Positions 14,513 through 23,122 of a DNA stretch of 45,430 nt are shown piece after piece (within the stretch, counting starts at the first letter, position 1; each line of letters starts with the position of its first letter). The notes beneath the pieces were generated by a model that was not told where the DNA came from, searched no databases, and worked only from the letters and a program-made list of their open reading frames with translations. The stretch lies in contig JAFRNY010000071.1 in the NCBI GenBank assembly GCA_017429945.1, positions 1 to 45,430 on the forward strand, written 5' to 3'. Made by a program: the position numbers and the translations under genes. The stretch comes from Bacteroidaceae bacterium. Lineage in GTDB: Bacteria; Bacteroidota; Bacteroidia; Bacteroidales; Bacteroidaceae.

Positions 14513-16456
14513 ATGAAATCTCTCCGTATTCTCGTTGCCCTGGCGCTCTCCGTATTCGCCTTCCAAGCCCAGGCCGCCACTACGATCAAGTCGCCCGACG
14601 GGCGCATCGCCGTTGAGGTGAACACCACTGCGGGTCACCTCGGCTACACCGTCAGCCGCGACGGGCGTGCCCTATACGCTATTCACGACATCGTCCTGTC
14701 GCTGAAGCATATGAACTACCCGGTGGGTAAGATCAAGGTGGGCAAGGCCAAGCACGTGCAGGGCAGCTTCAAGCCCGTCGTGCCGCTGAAGTTTTCGACC
14801 ATCGCCGAGGACTACAACGAGGCGACCGTCACCGCCGGCAAGGGTGTCACCTTCCTCCTCCGCGTCATGAACAATGGTGTGGCTCATCGCTTCGTGCTCA
14901 ACAAGAAGGGCGACGTCGAAGTCATCGACGAGCCCTTCCGATTCGTGCCCGCCGAAGGCTTCAAAGCCCATCGCCAGTCGGCTCCAAACAATTTCAACAC
15001 CTCATTCGAGGAGCCCTACCGCCACGAGACGCTGGCGGAGTGGAACGGTTCCGACCGCAAGATGACCACCCTCCCGCTGCTGCTCTCGGCCGACGACGAC
15101 ACCCAGTTGCTGCTGGGGCAGAGCGATGTCGACGACTATCCCCATCAGTTCCTCTACACCGACGGCCAGGCCATCGTGCCGATGTACCCCAAGGCGCCCA
15201 TCAAGTGGGAGCCGCGAGGCGACCGCAGCGAGGCCATCACCGAGGAGGCATCGTACATCGCCAAGACCTTGGCGCCCCGTGCCCTGCCGTGGCGTTGGGT
15301 GGCTGTCACCGACAGCAAGGGCATCATCGAACAGACGATTCCCGCACAGCTGGCCCGCCGCCCGGCGCTCAAGGATGTCAGCTGGATCAAGCCCGGACAG
15401 TTCTCATGGGAATGGTGGAACGGCGCTGCGCCCTTCGGTCCCGACGTCGACTTCAAGGCTGGCTGCAACTATGAGACCTATTGTTATTTCGCTGATTTCG
15501 CAGCCAAGTTTGGAATAGACTATATTCTTCTCGACGAAGGATGGGCCAAGTCAACGCGCGATCCCTTCCACGGCAACGACAACCTGCGCCTGCCCGACCT
15601 CATCAAGTACTGCAACGCCAAGGGCGTGAAGATTGTGCTCTGGCTGCCGTGGCTCACAGCAGAACAGAACCTCGACACATTGTTCAAGACCTACGCCGAA
15701 TGGGGCATCCCGGCCGTGAAGATCGACTTCATGGATCACGCCGACCAGTGGATGGTCAACTTCTTCAAGCGCGTAGTCCAGGAGGCCGCCAAGTATAAGA
15801 TTATCGTCGACTTCCACGGCGCCTTCACACCTGCAGGACTCGAATATGAGTATCCTAACCTCATCAGCTACGAGGGCGTGCTCGGTCTCGAGCAGATGGG
15901 TGGCTGTCGTCCCGAGAACACCGTCTTCCTGCCCTTCATCCGTAATGCCGTCGGGCCTGCCGACTTCACCCCCGGCGGCATGAATAATATGCAGCCCGAG
16001 CACTACCGCGCAGGTCGTCCTAACAGCGGAGCCATGGGCACTCGCTGCTTCCAGATGGCGCTCTACGTAGTGCTCGAGAGTGGCGTTCAGATGCTGGCCG
16101 ACAATCCTACGCGCTACTATCAGAACGAGGATTGCACGCGCTATATCGCCAGCGTGCCTACGACCTGGGACGAGACGCGTGCCCTCGAGGCCAAGGCCGG
16201 CGAGTATGTCGTAGTGGCCAAGCGAAAGGGCAGCAAGTGGTTCATCGGAGGCATCACGAATGCTACACCCCGCGATTTGCAGCTCAAGCTCGACTTCCTC
16301 GCGCCCGGCAACCACAAGCTGACAGCCTTCAAGGACGGCGTAAGCGCCGGTTATCAAGCCATGCACTATAACAAGGTAGAACAGAGCGTCAGCAGCAACA
16401 CGGTCGTCAACGTCCACATGGAGAAGAATGGCGGTTGGGCTGCAGTGATTGAATAA
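14513..16456 (+). CDS. GH97 retaining alpha-glycosidase (alpha-galactosidase-like)
   Basis: 647 residues with a signal peptide ending FQAQA. An N-terminal beta-sandwich (TIKSPDGRIAVEV start) is followed by a TIM barrel and a short C-terminal sandwich, the GH97 architecture. The barrel carries the VKIDFMD segment with Asp405 and, 55 residues on, Glu460. In the retaining member BtGal97b the nucleophile and acid/base (Asp415 and Glu470, as I recall) are also 55 apart. Inverting GH97 enzymes such as SusB lack this Asp. A retaining mechanism, probably alpha-galactosidase, is therefore favoured over alpha-glucosidase. It lies in an operon with GH125 and the oxidoreductases downstream. Confidence 0.88.
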   Translation: MKSLRILVALALSVFAFQAQAATTIKSPDGRIAVEVNTTAGHLGYTVSRDGRALYAIHDIVLSLKHMNYPVGKIKVGKAKHVQGSFKPVVPLKFSTIAEDYNEATVTAGKGVTFLLRVMNNGVAHRFVLNKKGDVEVIDEPFRFVPAEGFKAHRQSAPNNFNTSFEEPYRHETLAEWNGSDRKMTTLPLLLSADDDTQLLLGQSDVDDYPHQFLYTDGQAIVPMYPKAPIKWEPRGDRSEAITEEASYIAKTLAPRALPWRWVAVTDSKGIIEQTIPAQLARRPALKDVSWIKPGQFSWEWWNGAAPFGPDVDFKAGCNYETYCYFADFAAKFGIDYILLDEGWAKSTRDPFHGNDNLRLPDLIKYCNAKGVKIVLWLPWLTAEQNLDTLFKTYAEWGIPAVKIDFMDHADQWMVNFFKRVVQEAAKYKIIVDFHGAFTPAGLEYEYPNLISYEGVLGLEQMGGCRPENTVFLPFIRNAVGPADFTPGGMNNMQPEHYRAGRPNSGAMGTRCFQMALYVVLESGVQMLADNPTRYYQNEDCTRYIASVPTTWDETRALEAKAGEYVVVAKRKGSKWFIGGITNATPRDLQLKLDFLAPGNHKLTAFKDGVSAGYQAMHYNKVEQSVSSNTVVNVHMEKNGGWAAVIE

Positions 16457-16487
16457 GTCTGTTTCAGCAAAACGAACTAATATAATA

Positions 16488-17480
16488 ATGTATAAAGCTA
16501 AAGCTGAGCGCTACGCCGAGATGACCTATCGCCGATGCGGGCGCTCCGGAGTGCTCCTGCCGGCTATCTCTTTGGGCTTCTGGCACAACTTCGGTTGTGT
16601 CACGCCCGAGGAGCAGAGCCGCGCCATCGTGCGCGCCGCCTTCGATGCCGGTGTCACTCATTTCGATCTGGCCAACAACTACGGCCCCGAACCCGGGGCA
16701 GCCGAGCAGCGCCTGGGCAAGTTCCTCCACGACGACTTCAAGGGCTATCGCGACGAACTGTTCATCGCCACCAAAGCTGCCTATGATATGTGGGACGGCC
16801 CTTACGGCTCATGGGCTTCGCGCAAGCACATGATGGCCAGCCTCGACCAAAGCCTCCGCCGCCTGCGGCTCGACTACGTCGACCTCTTCTATTGCCACCG
16901 CTTCGATCCCGAAACGCCGCTCGAGGAAACCCTCCAGACGCTCGTCGACATCGTTCGGCAGGGCAAGGCGCTGTACGTAGGACTCTCACGCTGGCCTTTC
17001 GAGGCTGCCGAAGTGGGCTACCGCTATCTGCGCGAGCACGATGTGCCGTGCCTCATCTATCAAGGGCGCCTCAACCTCTTCGACCAGGCGCCCAAGCGCG
17101 AAGGCATTTTAGGTCAGGCAGCGCAAAACGGCCTGGGCTTCATCAGTTTCTCACCGCTGGCACAAGGCCTTTTGACCAGTCGCTATCTCAATGGTGTCCC
17201 GTCGGATAGTCGTATGGCTCACGACCCCCGTTTCCTGCGTCCCGATGCCTTGACACCGCAGGTGCTCGAGCGAATCAGGGGCCTCAACGCCCTGGCCGAA
17301 GCCCGAGGCGAAGAACTGGCAACGATGGCCCTGGCCTGGATTTTAAGCCATAAGGAGGTCACGAGCGTCCTCATTGGAGCCAGCTCGCCAGAGCAGCTCC
17401 GCCGAAATATGAAGGCCCTCAAGAGTCCCGAATTCACGCAGGACGAGCTGTCAGAAATAGAGCATATTTTAGCAAACTAA
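16488..17480 (+). CDS. Aldo/keto reductase, YghZ-like
   Basis: 330 residues from the ATG at 16488, chosen because the longer form would overlap the end of GH97 and start with non-conserved residues. The AKR barrel is complete: YRRCGRSGVLLPAISLG start, the tetrad Asp/Tyr/Lys/His in FDLANNYG, ATKAAYD and YCHRFD, and the C-terminal NADPH-binding SVLIGASSPEQL. No signal is present, so it is cytoplasmic. E. coli YghZ reduces L-glyceraldehyde 3-phosphate and other aldehydes. In an operon with Gfo/Idh/MocA oxidoreductases and DUF1080, reduction of a keto- or aldehyde-sugar product is an attractive role, but that is inference. Confidence 0.85.
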   Translation: MYKAKAERYAEMTYRRCGRSGVLLPAISLGFWHNFGCVTPEEQSRAIVRAAFDAGVTHFDLANNYGPEPGAAEQRLGKFLHDDFKGYRDELFIATKAAYDMWDGPYGSWASRKHMMASLDQSLRRLRLDYVDLFYCHRFDPETPLEETLQTLVDIVRQGKALYVGLSRWPFEAAEVGYRYLREHDVPCLIYQGRLNLFDQAPKREGILGQAAQNGLGFISFSPLAQGLLTSRYLNGVPSDSRMAHDPRFLRPDALTPQVLERIRGLNALAEARGEELATMALAWILSHKEVTSVLIGASSPEQLRRNMKALKSPEFTQDELSEIEHILAN

Positions 17481-17505
17481 AACGCTATAGAAGATATCAA
17501 AGCTT

Positions 17506-18816
17506 ATGGATCGTCGTCTTTTCTTGAAAAACCTCGGAGCGCTGGGCGCTACGACATTGGCTGCCACTAGCCCATGGTTGCGCACGTTTGCTTCGGTCGA
17601 TGAGAGCGCTGGCGAGCGCTGCCGCCTCGGAATGATTGGCCCTGGCTCACGAGGCCGATTCCTGCTCAGCTTTCTCGCGCAGAATCCAAAATGCGAGATT
17701 GTTGCCTTCGCCGACATCTACCAGCCTTCGCTCGAGGAGGCCCTGGCCGTAGAGCCTACAGCAAAGACCTACACCGATTATCGCAAGCTCCTCGAGGATA
17801 AGAATATCGATGGGGTAGTGATTGCCACGCCTCTCAATACTCACTATCAGATTGCTATGGACGCAATGGAAGCCGGCAAGCACGTCTATTGCGAGAAAGC
17901 CATAGCCTATACTATGGAGGAGACGCTGGCCATCTACCGCAAGCACATCGACACAGGACGCATCTTTTTCACTGGCCAGCAGCGACTTTTCGATCCGCGC
18001 TACATCAAGGTCATGGAGATGGTGCATCAGGGCGTCTTCGGCGACATCAACGCCGTGCACGCCTTCTGGAACCGCAACGGCGACTGGCGGCGCGAGGTGC
18101 CTTCGCCCGAGCTCGAGCGCCTGATCAACTGGCGCCTCTACAGCGAATCGTCGAAGGGTCTGATGACTGAGCTCGCATGCCACCAGCTGCAAGTAGGCAC
18201 TTGGGCGCTTGGCAATCTGCCCGTCCGCGTCATGGGCACCGGTGCCATCACCCATTGGAAGGACGGGCGCGAGGTCTACGACAATGTCCATTGTATCTAT
18301 GAGTTCGATGACGGACGCCAGATGACTTACGCCTCCGTCATCAGCAATAAATTCTACGGCCTTGAGGAGCAGATCCTCGGAAACCTTGGCACCGTGGAAC
18401 CCGAGCGCGGCAAGTTCTATTTCGAAGACTATGGCCCCGCACCGGCTCCCGCCTTCGTGCAGATGCTCATGGAGTGGGAAGACAAGATATGGGGCGCCAA
18501 CACCTTCGCCGGCAGCAGCTGGGACCCCGAGGTGGCGCGCAACAACCCCGGCGAGTACATTCTCGGTCAGGCACCCGAGACCGATGGCACATCCTTGCTC
18601 ACCGAGGCCTTCGTTGAGGCCGTCTGCACTGGCAAGCAGCCGCCGCGCATCGCTGAGGAAGGCTATTACGCCACACAGCTCTGCCTCATCGGCCACGAGA
18701 CCATCGTGCAAGGCAAACCCTTGACATTCCCGGAAACGATGCACATTGACTATGAGCCATATAAGACAAAAGCCCCCTCCGGCTCCCCCAAAGGGGGAGA
18801 GAATGGAAGGAACTGA
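17506..18816 (+). CDS. Tat-exported Gfo/Idh/MocA oxidoreductase (first)
   Basis: 436 residues starting MDRRLFLKNLG, a twin-arginine signal, so it is exported folded, probably with its nicotinamide cofactor. The Rossmann fingerprint is GMIGPGSRG (near residue 44), then ADIY, a TPLNTHYQIA helix and the catalytic-Lys strand YCEKAIAYT, where the usual EKP is EKA. The second half is the Gfo/Idh/MocA sheet domain. The last 14 residues (KAPSGSPKGGENGRN region) are encoded by a GC-rich palindromic repeat and are probably not part of the fold. Family members oxidise sugars, commonly at C3, and some act as NAD-dependent glycosidases (GH109). Pairing with a second copy and DUF1080 points to 3-keto-glycoside formation. 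Confidence 0.85.
   Translation: MDRRLFLKNLGALGATTLAATSPWLRTFASVDESAGERCRLGMIGPGSRGRFLLSFLAQNPKCEIVAFADIYQPSLEEALAVEPTAKTYTDYRKLLEDKNIDGVVIATPLNTHYQIAMDAMEAGKHVYCEKAIAYTMEETLAIYRKHIDTGRIFFTGQQRLFDPRYIKVMEMVHQGVFGDINAVHAFWNRNGDWRREVPSPELERLINWRLYSESSKGLMTELACHQLQVGTWALGNLPVRVMGTGAITHWKDGREVYDNVHCIYEFDDGRQMTYASVISNKFYGLEEQILGNLGTVEPERGKFYFEDYGPAPAPAFVQMLMEWEDKIWGANTFAGSSWDPEVARNNPGEYILGQAPETDGTSLLTEAFVEAVCTGKQPPRIAEEGYYATQLCLIGHETIVQGKPLTFPETMHIDYEPYKTKAPSGSPKGGENGRN
18772..18804 (+). repeat. GC-rich palindromic element at a gene 3' end
   Basis: CTCCCCC-AAA-GGGGGAG (18783-18799), preceded by GCCCCCTCCGG. Similar to the elements inside the symporter gene at 38000-38157 and 39678-39781. It supplies the C-terminal codons of the upstream gene. 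Confidence 0.65.
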
Positions 18817-18823
18817 TGTAAGT

Positions 18824-18872
18824 TTCATTCATCATTCATCATTCGTCATTCATCATTCTTCATTCTTCATTA
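18824..18872 (+). repeat. Heptamer-period tandem array
   Basis: Units CATTCAT, CATTCGT and CATTCTT repeat about seven times in the spacer before the 2-TM gene. The array is followed by a CTCTTCA-type stretch up to the ATG at 18897. Confidence 0.75.
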
Positions 18873-18896
18873 TTAACTCTTCACTCTTCCCTCTTC

Positions 18897-19187
18897 ATGA
18901 CTACCGTGCCCTACTTCTATATCCCCTCCCGCCGCATCCGCACCGAGTTGCTCTCGCTGCTCGTCTGCTTCATCATAGCTGTTGGTCTCAACATCTACGC
19001 CATCATCCATTACGACTCTCCGCTGAGCGAGCTGTGGACGTCCATCCTCTACGTCCTTGAGGCCACCGCAGTGCTCTATGCCGTGTGGGTCGTCGTGCGG
19101 CTTCTCTGCTTTGGCGTCGCCCGCCTGTTCGGCTATCGCCCTAAGTCGCAATCCCACAGGCAGCGCCACCATCACTACCGCTATTAA
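18897..19187 (+). CDS. Small two-TM membrane protein, unknown
   Basis: 96 residues. Two hydrophobic segments at about 17-37 (LLSLLVCFIIAVGLNIYAII) and about 48-72 (WTSILYVLEATAVLYAVWVV) are linked by a short polar loop. The tail is basic and His-rich (RPKSQSHRQRHHHYRY). It lies between the two Gfo/Idh/MocA genes, 30 bp before the second, so it is co-transcribed. I recognise no family. A membrane anchor or small partner of the exported oxidoreductases is possible; nothing in the sequence shows catalysis. Confidence 0.7.
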   Translation: MTTVPYFYIPSRRIRTELLSLLVCFIIAVGLNIYAIIHYDSPLSELWTSILYVLEATAVLYAVWVVVRLLCFGVARLFGYRPKSQSHRQRHHHYRY

Positions 19188-19217
19188 TAGCAATCACAAA
19201 ATAAAAATCCCAACCTG

Positions 19218-20666
19218 ATGACAAACCGCAGAACTTTTCTTAAGACTCTTGGCGCAGGCGCGGCAGGCCTTGCCCTGAGCAATCTTCCCTTAGCTGCCTC
19301 AGCAGCTCCCAACCTAATGACCTCGCGCGAGCGCGCCGATGCAAAGAAAGAGAAAGTGAAAGTAGCTTTCATCGGTATCGGCAACCGTGGCGAGCAGGAC
19401 TTCGATGACTTCATGCGCACTGGCATGGTCGAAGTAACAGCCCTTTGCGATGTCGACCTCGACGGCAAACAGTGTCAGAAGGTGCTCAGCCAGTTCCCAA
19501 AGGTCAAGCGCTTCCGCAACTTCCGCGAGCTCTTCGAGAAGGCGGCAGGCGATTTCGAGGCCGTAGTGGCTGCCGTGCCCGACCACATTCACTTCCCGAT
19601 AGCCATGATGGCCCTCGCCCATGGCAAGCACATCTATCTCGAGAAGCCCATGGTGCGCACGTTCTATGAGGCCGAACTGCTCATGCAGATGGCACGTCGC
19701 CACCCCGAACTGGCGACGCAGGTGGGCAACCAAGGTCACTCCGAGGCCAACTACTTCCAGTTCAAGGCGTGGCAGGAAGCGGGCATCATCAAGGACGTTA
19801 CCGCCGTGACGGCCCACATGAACAACAGCCGCCGCTGGCACCGCTTCGACCCCAATATCAAGCATCTGCCCGATGCTGAAGCACTGCCGCAAGGCATGGA
19901 CTGGGACACTTGGCTCGGCGCGGCACAGTGGCACGACTATTCTTCCAAATATCATCAGGGCGAATGGCGCTCGTGGTACGACTTCGGCATGGGAGCCCTC
20001 GGCGACTGGGGTGCTCATATCCTTGACACCGTACACGAGTTCCTCGACCTCGGACTTCCTTACGAAGTAACGCTCCTCAACCAGAAGGCCCACAACGACT
20101 TCTTCTTTCCATATTCCAGCACGATCCTCTTCCGCTTCGGAGCCCGTGGTAATATGCCGCCTGTCGATATCACGTGGTACGACGGCCTCGATAACCTACC
20201 ACCGCTGCCCGCCGGCTATGGCGGGTCGGAGTACAACGCCAACATCCCCTCCACGAATCAGGGCGACACACCGCGCGCACAACTCAACCCCGGCAAGATC
20301 ATCTACACGCGCGATCTTATATTTAAAGGTGGCAGCCACGGCAGCACGCTCTCTATCATCCCCGAAGAGAAAGCGCGCGAGATGCAGGGCCGCCTGCCCG
20401 AAGTGCCTAAGAGCCCAAGCAACCATCAGGAGAACTTCCTGCTTGCCTGCATGGGGCGCGAGAAAACGCGCTCGCCCTTCGAGGTCAATGGCGTCCTCTC
20501 GCAGGTCTTCTGCCTCGGAGTCATCGCACAGCGCCTCAACGCCCAGCTCTTCTTCGACCCCCGCACCAAGCAGTTCACCAACAACGCCTTTGCCAACGCC
20601 CTCCTCGCCGGCGGCCTGCCCCCGCGCAAAGGCTGGGAAGAGTTCTATAGAATTGCCAAAGTATAA
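19218..20666 (+). CDS. Tat-exported Gfo/Idh/MocA oxidoreductase (second)
   Basis: 482 residues with a twin-arginine signal (NRRTFLKTLGAGAAG) and probable cleavage after SAA near residue 30. Rossmann motif FIGIGNRGEQ, then ALCDVD, the VPDHIHFPIA helix and a canonical LEKPM with the catalytic Lys. The C-terminal part has the longer form typical of Bacteroidales Tat-exported members (DWGAHILDTVHEFLDLGLP, then a GGSEYNANIP region). It is distinct from the first copy. In the B. thetaiotaomicron BT2156-BT2160 type of locus two such oxidoreductases act with a DUF1080 lyase/hydrolase; this gene is 59 bp upstream of DUF1080 here. The substrate is not readable from sequence. Confidence 0.87.
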   Translation: MTNRRTFLKTLGAGAAGLALSNLPLAASAAPNLMTSRERADAKKEKVKVAFIGIGNRGEQDFDDFMRTGMVEVTALCDVDLDGKQCQKVLSQFPKVKRFRNFRELFEKAAGDFEAVVAAVPDHIHFPIAMMALAHGKHIYLEKPMVRTFYEAELLMQMARRHPELATQVGNQGHSEANYFQFKAWQEAGIIKDVTAVTAHMNNSRRWHRFDPNIKHLPDAEALPQGMDWDTWLGAAQWHDYSSKYHQGEWRSWYDFGMGALGDWGAHILDTVHEFLDLGLPYEVTLLNQKAHNDFFFPYSSTILFRFGARGNMPPVDITWYDGLDNLPPLPAGYGGSEYNANIPSTNQGDTPRAQLNPGKIIYTRDLIFKGGSHGSTLSIIPEEKAREMQGRLPEVPKSPSNHQENFLLACMGREKTRSPFEVNGVLSQVFCLGVIAQRLNAQLFFDPRTKQFTNNAFANALLAGGLPPRKGWEEFYRIAKV

Positions 20667-20700
20667 TTGACCATTGATCATTGACCATTGATAATTGATT
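20666..20700 (+). repeat. Heptamer-period tandem array
   Basis: Units ATTGACC, ATTGATC, ATTGACC, ATTGATA, ATTGATT fill the gap between the second Gfo/Idh/MocA gene and DUF1080. Confidence 0.75.
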
Positions 20701-20725
20701 GTATAATTGCTTGATTTATATCGAT

Positions 20726-22159
20726 ATGAAAACAGTCCGTTCCGTCCTTTCTGTTGCGATTCTATCGCAACTTCTCCTTTTCCCCCTCTCCCCCCTCTCA
20801 GCCCAAGACTGGGCGCCCCTCTTCAATGGCAAAAACCTCTCCGGCTGGACTCAGCGCGGCGGCAAAGCCACCTACAAAGTAGAGAACGGCACCATCGTAG
20901 GCTACTCCAAGATGAACACCGACAACTCCTTCCTCTGCACGAAGCAGAACTATGGCGATTTCATCCTCGAGTTCGAGTTCCTCGTCGACGACGCCCTCAA
21001 CTCGGGCGTACAGTTGCGAAGCCATAGCCTGAAGTCTTACCAGAAAGGGCGCGTCCATGGCTATCAGTTTGAGATTGATCCCGTACCCCGTGCCTGGACG
21101 GGTGGTATCTACGATGAGGCCCGCCGTGGCTGGCTTTATCCTATGATCAAGAACACCGCCGCGCAGAAGGCTTTCAAGAACGGCGAATGGAATAGCGCCC
21201 GCATCGAAGCCGTAGGCAACCGCATACGCACGTGGGTAAACGGCATAGCCTGTGCTGATCTCTTCGATGACGCCGATGCCAGCGGTTTCATTGCTCTGCA
21301 GGTTCACGCCATCGGCAAGGATGCCAGCAAGGAAGACAAGACCATCGCCTGGCGCAATATCCGCATCTGCACGAAAGACGTTGTCAACTTCATCACGCCC
21401 GAAGATGCCGAGGTGCCGCAGGTCAACGCTATCGACAACACACTCTCGGCTCGCGAACAAGCCGATGGCTGGCAGCTGCTGTGGGATGGTAAGACCACCG
21501 ACGGCTGGCGCGGCGCCAAGCTCGACCATTTCCCCGAAAACGGCTGGAGCATCAAGAACGGCGAGCTCATCGTGCATAAAGCTGGCGGCGGCGAGAGCAC
21601 CAACGGCGGCGACATCGTCACTACGCGCAAGTACCGCAACTTCATGCTAAGCGTCGATTTCAAGATTACCAACGGCGCCAACAGCGGCATCAAATATTTC
21701 GTCGACCCCGACCTGAATAAAGGCGAGGGCTCGGCCATCGGTTGCGAGTTCCAGATTCTCGACGACGAGCGCCACCCCGATGCCAAACTCGGCGTCAAAG
21801 GCAACCGAAAGCTCGGTTCGCTCTACGACCTCATCCCCGCTCCCGCGCAGAAGCCCTTCAACATCGGCGTCTGGAACACCGCCCTCATCATCGTGCGTGG
21901 CCGCCACGTCGAGCACTGGCTCAACGGCACGAAGCTCCTCGAGTACAACCGCAACGATCAGGAGTGGGACGCCCTCGTGGCTTACAGCAAGTACCGCGAC
22001 TGGCCCAATTTCGGCAACGCCAGCGAAGGCCACATCCTACTGCAGGACCATGGCGACGAGGTTCACTTCAAGAACATCAAAATCAAGGATTTCTCCAACC
22101 GTCCAGAGCGCGGTCAGCGCCGTAGGGTCCGTAACGCTGAGCACAATCATCAGCACTAA
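20726..22159 (+). CDS. Double DUF1080 protein, probable 3-keto-glycoside hydrolase
   Basis: 477 residues from the ATG at 20726, which gives a proper signal peptide ending PLSAQ; the longer TTG-start form would run through a repeat. Two DUF1080 concanavalin-like sandwiches follow. The first (about 28-220) starts [13 protein letters not shown]; the second (about 245-460) starts [13 protein letters not shown]. Both contain the family's (F/Y)-x-(L/F)-x-x-(D/E)F strand and NSG(V/I) motif (ALNSGVQLR and GANSGIKYF). DUF1080 enzymes cleave or lyse 3-keto-disaccharides made by Gfo/Idh/MocA oxidoreductases, and two such genes precede it. The basic His-rich tail ([13 protein letters not shown]) is unusual. 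Confidence 0.87.
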   Translation: MKTVRSVLSVAILSQLLLFPLSPLSAQDWAPLFNGKNLSGWTQRGGKATYKVENGTIVGYSKMNTDNSFLCTKQNYGDFILEFEFLVDDALNSGVQLRSHSLKSYQKGRVHGYQFEIDPVPRAWTGGIYDEARRGWLYPMIKNTAAQKAFKNGEWNSARIEAVGNRIRTWVNGIACADLFDDADASGFIALQVHAIGKDASKEDKTIAWRNIRICTKDVVNFITPEDAEVPQVNAIDNTLSAREQADGWQLLWDGKTTDGWRGAKLDHFPENGWSIKNGELIVHKAGGGESTNGGDIVTTRKYRNFMLSVDFKITNGANSGIKYFVDPDLNKGEGSAIGCEFQILDDERHPDAKLGVKGNRKLGSLYDLIPAPAQKPFNIGVWNTALIIVRGRHVEHWLNGTKLLEYNRNDQEWDALVAYSKYRDWPNFGNASEGHILLQDHGDEVHFKNIKIKDFSNRPERGQRRRVRNAEHNHQH

Positions 22160-22173
22160 TTCCGTTTCCACTA

Positions 22174-23028
22174 TTGGCACATCTCTTTCGCCGTCTGCCG
22201 CAGGCCAACCGTTACTACGCTTGGTTCACGGCGTTGCACACTCGCGTCGACCTCTTGCTCCTCGGCCAGTTCGAGGAGTCGGAGTTCGAGGCGGCAGAGG
22301 TGGCCGTGCGCGACGAGCTCCTTGCAGTGGAGCGGATGGGCAACCGCTTCGACCCTGAGAGCGAGTTGTCTGTAGCCGTCCGGTCGGCTGTTTCAACAGG
22401 CTCCGCTGTGCTTTCCCCAGAGCTGTTCAATCTGCTTTCCCGCTGTCTGCAGGCCAACAAAGAGACCGAGGGCCTCTTTGATATCACCGTTAACAGTCCC
22501 TGCTTCTATCCCGGACTCGTCAACACAATCCATCTTGAACCCTTCACCGCCACCGCTGGCACCACCGCCATCTCGCGCGCCAGCCTCCCCTCCCTCACGG
22601 GAGGGGTGCCCGTAGGGCGGGGTGGGTCTTTATTTGTCACCATCCCGGAGTCCCCCTCCCTTGCAGGAGAGGTGCCCGTAGGGCGGGGTGGGTCTTTCGT
22701 TCTCGACCTCTCCGGTATTCTCAAGGGCTATGCTCTCGAACGCCTGCGTCAGCTGCTGTCAGCCTTTGGCATCGCCGACGCCCTCGTCAACCTCGGCAAC
22801 AGCTCCATCCTCAGCCTCGGCCAAAACCCTTCCGATATTCCCTCTGGCAGTTGCCTAACCACCTCTGGTAATGCCAGCGCTAGTCGCCGCCACATCCGCA
22901 ACCCGCTCACGGGCGAGTTCGTCACTGGTGCCCGCACTGTCTCCGTGACCACCGCCGATGGTGTCGATGGCGAGATCGCTTCAATCGTTGAATTCTTAAG
23001 GACTACTCAAGACTCAACAGCTTTGTAG
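22174..23028 (+). CDS. ApbE-like flavin transferase, short and probably degenerate
   Basis: 284 residues from a TTG; no ATG is available before the conserved part, and no export signal is seen. ApbE landmarks: METEGLFD-like ETEGLFDITV, DLSGILKGYALERL (normally DxGGIAKGYA) and NLGNSS. The C-terminal metal-binding segment, normally ADALST, reads DGEIAS. About 37 residues in the middle (GGVPVGRGGS occurs twice in variant form) come from two copies of a GC-rich DNA repeat inserted in frame. Family members attach FMN to Thr/Ser of extracytoplasmic flavoproteins. No target flavoprotein is encoded nearby. With a TTG start, changed ligands and insertions it may be inactive, although the frame is open throughout. 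Confidence 0.6.
   Translation: MAHLFRRLPQANRYYAWFTALHTRVDLLLLGQFEESEFEAAEVAVRDELLAVERMGNRFDPESELSVAVRSAVSTGSAVLSPELFNLLSRCLQANKETEGLFDITVNSPCFYPGLVNTIHLEPFTATAGTTAISRASLPSLTGGVPVGRGGSLFVTIPESPSLAGEVPVGRGGSFVLDLSGILKGYALERLRQLLSAFGIADALVNLGNSSILSLGQNPSDIPSGSCLTTSGNASASRRHIRNPLTGEFVTGARTVSVTTADGVDGEIASIVEFLRTTQDSTAL
22585..22631 (+). repeat. GC-rich element in the ApbE-like gene, copy 1
   Basis: A CTCCC/GGGAG hairpin followed by GTGCCCGTAGGGCGGGGTGG and GTCTTT. The 28-nt right part is identical in copy 2 at 22670-22697. Confidence 0.8.
22651..22697 (+). repeat. GC-rich element in the ApbE-like gene, copy 2
   Basis: Begins CCCCCTCCC, then the same GTGCCCGTAGGGCGGGGTGG and GTCTTT as copy 1. It starts 66 nt after copy 1, a multiple of three, so the reading frame is kept. 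Confidence 0.8.
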
Positions 23029-23055
23029 TCGCCATAGAATATTTGCGGGTAGATA

Positions 23056-23099
23056 AAAAAAGTCACGCATCCAACAACTTTTGGGTGCGTGACTTTTTT
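23056..23099. terminator. Bidirectional terminator between convergent genes
   Basis: AAAAAAGTCACGCA (23056-23069) pairs with TGCGTGACTTTTTT (23086-23099), giving a stem with T-runs for both strands. It serves the ApbE-like gene (+) and the thioredoxin gene (-). Confidence 0.9.
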
Positions 23100-23122
23100 G
23101 TCTAAGGCAGATGCCTGTAAGA

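Noticed and set aside
17647-18828. Minus-strand open frame (393 codons) opposite the first Gfo/Idh/MocA gene
   Set aside because: The sense strand has a Tat signal, Rossmann motif and operon context. The antisense frame shows none.
20699-20725. TTG start for the DUF1080 protein
   Set aside because: The extra residues precede a normal signal peptide that begins at the ATG at 20726, and the TTG lies at the end of a tandem repeat.
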